Positions 5,135 through 10,845 of a DNA stretch of 10,845 nucleotides are shown piece by piece. The stretch spans positions 1-10,845 of the forward strand of contig DASYQV010000289.1 of assembly GCA_036005125.1 (NCBI GenBank), in the 5' to 3' direction. Under the pieces are notes generated by a model. That model was given only the letters and a program-made list of their open reading frames with translations, had not been told where the DNA came from and ran no database searches. Positions within the stretch are counted from its first letter, which is position 1; each line of letters opens with the position of its first letter. The DNA is from DASYQV01 sp036005125 (GTDB lineage: Bacteria; Acidobacteriota; Vicinamibacteria; Vicinamibacterales; UBA2999). Position numbers and translations under genes: made by a program.

Positions 5135-7645
5135 ATGGCTGGGACCAGCGTGTATCTGTTGGCCGTCTCGCTGGTAGCTGCCTGCTGTCAGGCGTCTGCA
5201 TCCGGCGGGAGCGTGCCGCCTGCCCGTCATCTTCAGGCAGGGCGCTCCCAGGTGGTCAGCCCAGGGCGGTCCGCGCCTGCACCTGCGACGCCGGCCCCTC
5301 CCCTCGACCGCACGTTGATCGACAAATACTGCATAAGCTGCCACAACCAGAGGCTGAAGACCGGAGGACTCACGCTTGACGCGGTGAACATGTTCCGTGT
5401 CGACAGCGACGCCGAGACATGGGAAAAAGTCATCCGGAAGCTTCGGGCCGGGATGATGCCTCCTGCTGGCCGCCCGCGACCCGACAAGGCGACGGCCGAC
5501 CGTTTCGTCGCCGGGTTGGAGGCGCACATCGACCGCGCGGCCGCAGTCGATCCGAATCCGGGCAGACCGGCCATCCATCGCCTCAATCGGGCGGAATACG
5601 CCAACGCGGTCCGCGACTTGCTGGCGCTCGAGATCGATGGTCCGTCGCTCCTGCCTGCCGACAGTTCCGGCTACGGCTTCGACAACATCGCCGACGTCCT
5701 GACGCTGTCGCCTGCACTTCACGAACGGTATCTGTTGGCGGCGCGCCAGATCAGTCGCCTCGCGGTTGGCGACCCCACGATCCGTCCGTCTACCGAGAGC
5801 TATCGCCTCCCGTATCTCGTCCTCGTGCAAAACGACCGGATGGATGAGGATCTCCCGTTCGGGACCCGGGGTGGCGCCGCGATCCGCCACTATTTTCCGG
5901 TCGATGGCGAGTACGTGCTCAGCTTCCGCCTGCAGAAGAATTCGCTCCTGTCCGGCGGGGAGATCCGGGGCATCAACGAGGAGAACGAGATCGACGTTCG
6001 CCTCGATGGCATGCGATTGAGACTGTTCAGGGTGGGCGGCAAGTCCGAAAGCGACAAGGAGGATTCAGCGTCAGGTCCGTACGCGACCCAGCAAACCATT
6101 GACCGGCAGAGGAAGTTGGAAGAGGGCCTGGAGGTTCGCTTCCCGGCGAAGGCCGGGCAGCGGGTGATCGGGATCACATTCCAGGAGAGAACACCGGCTC
6201 TCGAAGGTCCAGGTCCGTCGCGGCTCCCGGTGGCGGGCAGTGGCTACGCTGCCGCGAAGAGCACCACCATCGCGGGCGGCAAGGTCGAGATGAGCCTCGA
6301 CAGCGTCCACATCACGGGGCCGTTCAACGCCCGGACGCCGGAGGACACGCCGAGCCGTCGCCGGATTTTTGTATGCCGTCCGGCCAGACCCGACCTCGAA
6401 GAGTCGTGCGCGAAAACGATTCTCTCCACGCTCGCGCGCCGCGCGTATCGCCGGCCGGTGACCAGGGAGGACGTGCAGGTACTGCTCGACTTCTACAAGG
6501 CCGGACGGAGCTCGCGGGGCTTCGAATCAGGCATCGAGCGGGCGCTCGATCGCATGCTCGTCGACCCGGACTTCCTGCTCCGCATCGAGCGTGATCCGCC
6601 GAACGTGGCGCCTGGCGCCGCCTATCGCATCAACGACCTCGAGCTCGCGTCCCGTCTGTCGTTCTTCCTGTGGAGCAGTATCCCGGACGAGCCGCTCCTT
6701 CAACTGGCCGAGCGCGGCAGGCTCAGGGAGCCGGCGGTGCTCGAGCAGCAGGTGCGGCGGATGCTCGCCGATTCACGCTCGAAGGCGCTGGCGACGAATT
6801 TCTTCGGTCAGTGGCTGTGGCTGCGCAACGTGGCCACGGTCAAGCCGGATCCAAAAATATTCCCGGAGTTCGACGAGAATCTGCGACGGGCCTTCCACCG
6901 CGAGACGGAGTTGTTCCTCGAGAGTCAGTTGCGCGAGGATCGCAGCGTGCTCGACCTCCTGACCGCGAACTATACGTTCGTCAACGAGCGGCTCGCGAGA
7001 CATTACGGGATTCCAGGCGTGTACGGGAACCGCTTCCGGCGGGTCACTTACAGTGATGATGCGCGCGGTGGGCTGCTGGGACACGGGAGTGTCCTGACGG
7101 TCACGTCGTACGCGAACCGCACCTCGCCCGTGATCCGTGGCAAATGGATGCTCGAAAACCTCCTGGGCGCACCGCCACCCGCACCGCCTCCGGACGTGCC
7201 CGATCTGAAGGAGAACGGCGAGAACGGACAGCCGCTCTCGGTGCGGGAGCGGCTGCAGGAACATCGGAAGAACCCGACGTGCGCGAGCTGCCATGCTCAG
7301 ATGGATCCGCTCGGCTTTGCGCTGGAGAACTTCGACGGGATCGGCAGGTGGCGCACGACCGACGCCCGGACCCCCGTCGACGCGTCGGGGGTGCTTGCGG
7401 ACGGGACCACGTTCAACGGCCCGCGCGAATTTCGAGAGCTGCTGCGGAGCCGGCGCGACGAATTCATCACGACCGTGATCGAAAGGCTCCTGACGTACGC
7501 GCTGGGCCGGGGGGCGGAGTACTATGATCGTCCCGCCATCCGCACGATCCTTCGGGATACGGCGAGCGACGACCACTGGTCGGCCATCGTTCTCGGGGTC
7601 GTGAAGAGCGCGCCGTTTCAAATGAGGAAAGGCCAAACGAGATGA
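5135..7645 (+). CDS. Exported DUF1592-family protein with two CxxCH haem motifs
   Basis: An 836-residue exported protein with the full order known in Planctomycetes and Acidobacteriota: c-type cytochrome segment, DUF1587, DUF1595, DUF1592, DUF1588, DUF1585. The first haem motif is CISCH (66-70), with M107/M108 in the GMMPP motif as candidate axial ligands. DUF1587 covers about 148-210 (HRLNRAEYANAVRDLL), DUF1595 about 414-460 (ARRAYRRPVTREDV), DUF1592 about 469-636 (ELASRLSFFLWSSIPDEPLL), DUF1588 about 644-740 with a second haem motif CASCH (716-720) then MDPLGFALENFDGIG, and DUF1585 about 760-832. The N-terminus is a short signal; VAAC (14-17) could be a lipobox, though the N-region has no positive charge. 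The ATG at 5135 fits the promoter on top of it; the frame is open upstream but only through the previous gene. Probably periplasmic electron transfer; substrate unknown. Confidence 0.93.
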   Translation: MAGTSVYLLAVSLVAACCQASASGGSVPPARHLQAGRSQVVSPGRSAPAPATPAPPLDRTLIDKYCISCHNQRLKTGGLTLDAVNMFRVDSDAETWEKVIRKLRAGMMPPAGRPRPDKATADRFVAGLEAHIDRAAAVDPNPGRPAIHRLNRAEYANAVRDLLALEIDGPSLLPADSSGYGFDNIADVLTLSPALHERYLLAARQISRLAVGDPTIRPSTESYRLPYLVLVQNDRMDEDLPFGTRGGAAIRHYFPVDGEYVLSFRLQKNSLLSGGEIRGINEENEIDVRLDGMRLRLFRVGGKSESDKEDSASGPYATQQTIDRQRKLEEGLEVRFPAKAGQRVIGITFQERTPALEGPGPSRLPVAGSGYAAAKSTTIAGGKVEMSLDSVHITGPFNARTPEDTPSRRRIFVCRPARPDLEESCAKTILSTLARRAYRRPVTREDVQVLLDFYKAGRSSRGFESGIERALDRMLVDPDFLLRIERDPPNVAPGAAYRINDLELASRLSFFLWSSIPDEPLLQLAERGRLREPAVLEQQVRRMLADSRSKALATNFFGQWLWLRNVATVKPDPKIFPEFDENLRRAFHRETELFLESQLREDRSVLDLLTANYTFVNERLARHYGIPGVYGNRFRRVTYSDDARGGLLGHGSVLTVTSYANRTSPVIRGKWMLENLLGAPPPAPPPDVPDLKENGENGQPLSVRERLQEHRKNPTCASCHAQMDPLGFALENFDGIGRWRTTDARTPVDASGVLADGTTFNGPREFRELLRSRRDEFITTVIERLLTYALGRGAEYYDRPAIRTILRDTASDDHWSAIVLGVVKSAPFQMRKGQTR

Positions 7646-8979
7646 TCGTCATCGGCAAGCACATTCCCCGACGTACCGTCCTGCGTGGCGTCGGCGCGAC
7701 GATCGCGTTGCCGCTGCTCGACAGCATGGTGCCGGCCTTTGCCGCGGTCCGCAAGAGCGCCGCCAACCCCGTGCGTCGTCTGATCGTGGTGTACGTAGGC
7801 AATGGGATGGCGATGGGGGGCTGGACGCCCCCGACGGAAGGGCCTCTGGCGCTTCCGCTTCCCACCATCCTGCAGCCGATCGCGGCCTTCAAGGATCGCG
7901 TGCTCGTGCTGAGCGGGCTCGATAACAGGGCGGCGACGGCACATGATGCCGCAGCGCATCCGCGCTGCCAGACGGCGTACCTGACGGGCACTCTCGCGAG
8001 AAGAACCGAAGGTCCAGGCATCCGCGCCGGCACGTCGATGGATCAGATCGCGGCGAACGAACTGGGCCACGAGACACCATTGGCGTCGCTCGAGCTCTCT
8101 CTGGAGACCGAAGCGATCGGCACGTGCGTCGCCGGGTACAGCTGCGCGTACTCGAACACAATCTCCTGGCGCTCGCCCACGATGCCGCTGCCGATGGAGT
8201 CCAATCCGCGGGCGGTGTTTACACGTCTCTTCGGAGGAAGCGAAACGACCGACCCGCGGGCGCGGCGCGTCCAGAACGAAAAGGACCGCAGCACTCTCGA
8301 TTCGGTGATCCAGAAGGTCACTCAGCTCAGGAAGCAGCTCGGGCCAGGCGACGCGGCCCGGCTGAACGACTATCTGGAATCGGTACGCGACGTGGAGCAG
8401 CGAGTGCAGAAAGCCGAAAGAGAAGCGGCCCAGGACCTGCCGGTCGTGGAGCGGCCGACAGGAATCCCGGATGCGTTCGAGGACCATGCGAAGCTGATGT
8501 TCGATCTGCTGGCGCTCGCGTATCAGTGCGATCTCACCCGCATCTCTACGTACGTGCTGAGCCGCGAGCTCAGCTTCAGGGCGTATCCCGAAATCGGCGT
8601 GCCCGAACCCCACCACCCACTGTCGCACCACGGGGACAAACCGGAGAACATCGCGAAGTTGGGCAAGGTGAACACGCTCCACATGCAGCTGTTTGCGTAT
8701 TTCCTGGCAAAGCTGGAATCAACGCCGCACGGCGATGGCTCCCTGCTGGACCAGACGCTCATCCTCTACGGCGGCGGCCTGAGCGATTCCAACAAGCATG
8801 TGCTGTTCAACGTGCCGACCCTGCTCATGGGGCCTCAGGTCAGAGGGGGCCGTCACGTCCGATTCCCGCAGGGTACGCCGTTGACGAACCTGTACTTGAA
8901 CCTGCTCCAGAAGATGGGTGTTGCCGTGGAGCAGTTCGGCGACTCCACCGGCGCTCTGAATGTCCTCTCGGATATCTGA
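7642..8979 (+). CDS. DUF1552 family protein with twin-arginine-like signal
   Basis: A 445-residue protein of the DUF1552 family, which in Acidobacteriota and Planctomycetes is regularly encoded next to DUF1592-type cytochromes. The N-terminus HIPRRTVLRGVGATIALPLLDSM has paired arginines (10-11) before a hydrophobic stretch, a twin-arginine-like export signal, suggesting it leaves the cytoplasm folded. Other landmarks are RRLIVVYVGNGMAMGGWTPP (45-64), DNRAATAHDAAAHPRCQTAYLTG (94-116), a charged helical segment likely to coil (about 205-265), EPHHPLSHHGD (322-332) and LILYGGGLSDSNKH (373-386), ending in GTPLTNLYLNLLQKMGV (411-427). The histidine clusters could bind metal, which is inference. 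The start overlaps the cytochrome's stop as ATGA, so the two are translationally coupled and probably work together. The biochemical activity is unknown. Confidence 0.92.
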   Translation: MIVIGKHIPRRTVLRGVGATIALPLLDSMVPAFAAVRKSAANPVRRLIVVYVGNGMAMGGWTPPTEGPLALPLPTILQPIAAFKDRVLVLSGLDNRAATAHDAAAHPRCQTAYLTGTLARRTEGPGIRAGTSMDQIAANELGHETPLASLELSLETEAIGTCVAGYSCAYSNTISWRSPTMPLPMESNPRAVFTRLFGGSETTDPRARRVQNEKDRSTLDSVIQKVTQLRKQLGPGDAARLNDYLESVRDVEQRVQKAEREAAQDLPVVERPTGIPDAFEDHAKLMFDLLALAYQCDLTRISTYVLSRELSFRAYPEIGVPEPHHPLSHHGDKPENIAKLGKVNTLHMQLFAYFLAKLESTPHGDGSLLDQTLILYGGGLSDSNKHVLFNVPTLLMGPQVRGGRHVRFPQGTPLTNLYLNLLQKMGVAVEQFGDSTGALNVLSDI

Positions 8980-8980
8980 C

Positions 8981-8986
8981 AGGAAG
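8981..8986 (+). promoter_or_regulatory. Ribosome binding site deciding the ankyrin gene's GTG start
   Basis: AGGAAG directly after the DUF1552 stop; its AGGA core lies five bases before GTG 8990. The upstream in-frame ATG at 8960 has no such site and would place ten extra residues, two of them arginine and one lysine, before the signal peptide. Confidence 0.6.
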
Positions 8987-8989
8987 CCC

Positions 8990-10417
8990 GTGCAGCGCAA
9001 TCTGATTGGCGCCCTGATGGTTTCTCTCTCATCGGTCGCAAGCGTTGCGATCGCGAACGATCTTCGACTGATCGAAGCGGTCAAAACCCAGGACAACGTC
9101 GTGGCGCGGGCGCTCCTGGCGCGGAAGGTCGACGTCAATACGGCTCAGGACGATGGCGCGACAGCGCTCCACTGGGTCGCCTACTGGGATGATCTCGACA
9201 TGGCGACGCTGCTGATTCGCGCCGGCGCGCACGTGAATGCGGCCAACGTGCACAGCGTGACTCCGCTCTCGCTGGCCTGTACCAACGCGAGCGCTGCGAT
9301 GGTCGAGACGTTGCTGAATGCCGGCGCGAATCCCAATGCCGCCCGCCAGACTGGGGAGACGCCGCTCATGACGTGCGCACGTACGGGCAACGCGAACGCC
9401 GTGAACGCGCTCCTGGCTGCCGGCGCGGACGTGCAGGCAAAGGAAAGCTCACTGGGGCAGACCGCGTTGATGTGGGCGGTGGCGGAACAACACCTGGCGG
9501 TCGTTCGGACCCTGATCGACCACGGAGCGGACGTACGCGCCCGTTCGAACAGTGGATTTACGCCCTTGATGTTTGCCGCTCGGACGGGAGATCTCGACAC
9601 GGCGCGCCTGATGCTCGCCCGCGGAGCGGACGTCAATGAAACGGCGTCTGACGGCAGCAGCGTCTTGACGGTGGCGACCGTGAGAGGGCACACGGCGCTC
9701 GCTCGATTTCTGCTGGACCAGGGCGCCGACCCGAATGCAGACGGCGCCGGGTATACGGCGTTGCACTGGGCAGTGGGCACATGGGAAAGCGCCACGACCC
9801 ATGACTACAATGCGGACTCGGGCGAATGGGGCGCACTCGTTGGGTTGCGGACTGGCAAGCTGGAGCTCGTAAAAGCGCTCCTGACCCGTGGCGCGAATCC
9901 CAATGCACGGCTCAGGAAGAACCGGTCAGGGCCCGCCTTCGGTGGCAACAGCGTGTTCGGCGGCGGGAGCAATGTCGGCGCATCGCCGTTCTGGCTCGCG
10001 GCCCTCAGCGGCGATGTCGACGTGATGCGCGTTCTTGCGGCCAACGGCGCCGACCCGCTGCTGGCGACCGACGACAGGACGACACCGCTGATGGTGGCCG
10101 CGGGATTGGCGAAAGCTGTGGAATTTACCATCGTCCCCGCGGATCGTCATCTTGAAGCCGTCAAACTCTGTCTGGAACTGGGCGCTGACATCAATGCGGC
10201 CAACGACGCGGGCAACACGGCCCTGCACGGAACCGCGTACATCGGCTTCGAGACCATCGCGGAGTTCCTCGTGCAGAAGGGTGCTCACCTCGACCCGAAG
10301 AACAAGAAGGGCGAGACGCCATTGAGCTGGGCGGAGGGCGTCGAGGTCATCATGCAGATAGTCGCCCAGGAAAAGACGGCAGCGGTGCTCCGCAGGCTGG
10401 GCGCTCGGAGCCGATGA
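8990..10417 (+). CDS. Exported ankyrin-repeat protein
   Basis: A 475-residue protein made of a signal peptide (MQRNLIGALMVSLSSVASVAIA, read with GTG as Met) and about twelve ankyrin repeats. Regular repeats have the pattern G-x-T-[AP]-L-x-x-A...LL-x-x-G-A-[DN]-[VP]-N-A, for example DDGATALHWVAYWDDLDMA (54-72), TGETPLMTCARTGNANAVN (121-139) and NSGFTPLMFAARTGDLDTA (187-205). Repeats 8-10 carry insertions: 264-286, a glycine-rich one (308-331), and 372-386. The last repeat is irregular (445-470). Ankyrin repeats bind proteins, so with the signal peptide this is likely a periplasmic partner or scaffold, perhaps for the two proteins encoded just before it, which lie in the same transcript with a 10-base gap. 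An ATG at 8960, overlapping the DUF1552 gene, is the alternative start. No enzymatic motif is seen. Confidence 0.92.
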   Translation: MQRNLIGALMVSLSSVASVAIANDLRLIEAVKTQDNVVARALLARKVDVNTAQDDGATALHWVAYWDDLDMATLLIRAGAHVNAANVHSVTPLSLACTNASAAMVETLLNAGANPNAARQTGETPLMTCARTGNANAVNALLAAGADVQAKESSLGQTALMWAVAEQHLAVVRTLIDHGADVRARSNSGFTPLMFAARTGDLDTARLMLARGADVNETASDGSSVLTVATVRGHTALARFLLDQGADPNADGAGYTALHWAVGTWESATTHDYNADSGEWGALVGLRTGKLELVKALLTRGANPNARLRKNRSGPAFGGNSVFGGGSNVGASPFWLAALSGDVDVMRVLAANGADPLLATDDRTTPLMVAAGLAKAVEFTIVPADRHLEAVKLCLELGADINAANDAGNTALHGTAYIGFETIAEFLVQKGAHLDPKNKKGETPLSWAEGVEVIMQIVAQEKTAAVLRRLGARSR

Positions 10418-10503
10418 GGCGGTAGCGATTCTCGTCGGCCACCACGCGTCTTTCCCAACAACCCCACGCTCGCCAGGAGAGAGAGCGCGCGCGTCGGCCA
10501 TGC

Positions 10504-10659
10504 GCGAATTTGATCATCTCAGATTGGATATTTGTTCATCGATTTGATCATCGCCTCAGCGATTCATCGATAGATGAATCACATGAATTAACTCGATGAA
10601 TCGATGCCACATGATCAAATCCGATGACCAAATATCCAATAGCCGATGATCAAATACGC
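10504..10659. repeat. AT-rich imperfect palindrome with four ATTTGATCAT copies
   Basis: Two arms (10504-10551 and 10611-10659) are reverse complements apart from a 1-base mismatch (10507/10656), a 4-base unpaired patch (10519-10522 against 10641-10644), another mismatch (10535/10628) and one extra base (10621). Matching blocks include ATTTGATCATC, ATTGGATATTTG, TCATCG and ATTTGATCAT. Inside is a second perfect pair, CGATTCATCGA (10560-10570) with its complement (10593-10603), and GATTCATC/GATGAATC (10561-10568/10573-10580) can form a rival 8-bp stem. ATTTGATCAT occurs at 10508 and 10542 forward and at 10611 and 10646 reversed. It begins 86 bases after the ankyrin stop and ends 8 bases from the stop of the opposing gene. 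The stretch 10418-10503 before it holds nothing I can name. It may be a two-way transcription-ending structure, a small non-autonomous mobile element or a protein-binding array. Confidence 0.8.
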
Positions 10660-10667
10660 CGCGGAGC

Positions 10668-10845
10668 TCAGAAGACCGCGACGGGATTGACCGCTGCTCC
10701 TGCCCCGTTCTGCACCCGCAGCGGCTCGACAACCAGCATGAACTCCCAGCGTTTCAGCTTGTTCGCCGTGTCGGCGAGGTCGTCGAGCGCCAGGTTGTCG
10801 AGGAGGTTCACGCCGAGCGCGACCAGCGTAAAGAAATGAATGGGA
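10668..10845 (-). CDS. Probable cyclase-family protein (kynurenine formamidase-like), C-terminal part
   Basis: The last 58 residues and stop of a gene reading leftward from beyond the window. The frame ends in HFFTLVALGVNLLDNLALDD, then KLKRWEFMLVVEPLRVQNGAG and AVNPVAVF. This ending (VALG-x-x-LLDN...KRWEF-[ML]-L-x-V-x-PL...G-[TA]-G-x-x-VNP-[IV]-A-x-F) is what I recall for the C-terminus of cyclase-family (PF04199-type) metal-dependent hydrolases related to kynurenine formamidase. Those cleave amide or ester bonds with histidine and aspartate metal ligands, which lie in the part outside the window. The call rests on a short tail recognised from memory and is moderate. It converges with the ankyrin gene across the palindromic element. 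Confidence 0.55.
   Translation of the reverse strand, partial: PIHFFTLVALGVNLLDNLALDDLADTANKLKRWEFMLVVEPLRVQNGAGAAVNPVAVF

Noticed and set aside
8960..8989. ATG 8960 as start of the ankyrin gene
   Set aside because: It has no ribosome binding site and overlaps the DUF1552 gene by 20 bases; GTG 8990 has AGGA five bases before it and gives a cleaner signal peptide.
10504..10659. Standard intrinsic terminator or CRISPR
   Set aside because: The stem is AT-rich with no following T-run, and the words are mirrored rather than spaced direct repeats of CRISPR size.

Overview
The window is high-GC, densely coded bacterial chromosome. The gene content suggests Acidobacteriota, perhaps the Vicinamibacteria side: a DUF1592-family c-type cytochrome, a DUF1552 protein and an exported ankyrin protein in a row, preceded by small secreted proteins with a G-[ST]-W-x-[LI]-N-x-A-K signature. 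This assignment is inference from gene content; no rRNA or other marker gene is present. I saw no tRNA, rRNA, CRISPR array, transposase or phage gene.

Left third (1-3493, minus strand): three glycosyltransferase genes read leftward. They run from a MurG/GT28-like enzyme (2186-3493) to a GT4 enzyme (1057-2136) and a second GT4 enzyme (1064 to beyond base 1). The last two overlap by 8 bases (ATGCCTGA). They probably belong to a surface polysaccharide or glycoconjugate locus continuing to the left.

Centre (3494-3969): a divergent intergenic region of about 476 bases, unusually rich in structure. It holds a 9-base tandem repeat, a second 9-base periodic array, a 21-bp perfect hairpin, an overlapping 16-bp palindrome, a 16-bp perfect hairpin, a TATAAT box, and a leader segment with a strong ribosome binding site in front of an ATG that starts no recognisable gene.

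Right two thirds (3970-10417, plus strand): two small exported paralogues (3970-4554 and 4566-5072). Then, from an apparently leaderless promoter, come an exported protein with two CxxCH haem motifs (DUF1587/1595/1592/1588/1585 type), a DUF1552 protein with a twin-arginine-like signal (ATGA overlap), and an exported ankyrin-repeat protein (10-base gap). The last three look like one operon acting outside the cytoplasmic membrane. Its substrate and role are unknown.

Right edge (10418-10845): an AT-rich imperfect palindrome of about 156 bases (10504-10659) sits between the ankyrin gene and the convergent 3' end of a probable cyclase-family (kynurenine formamidase-like) gene that runs off the window. 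It carries ATTTGATCAT four times, two in each orientation. This element and the hairpin cluster at 3628-3748 are the structures least explained by ordinary gene content.
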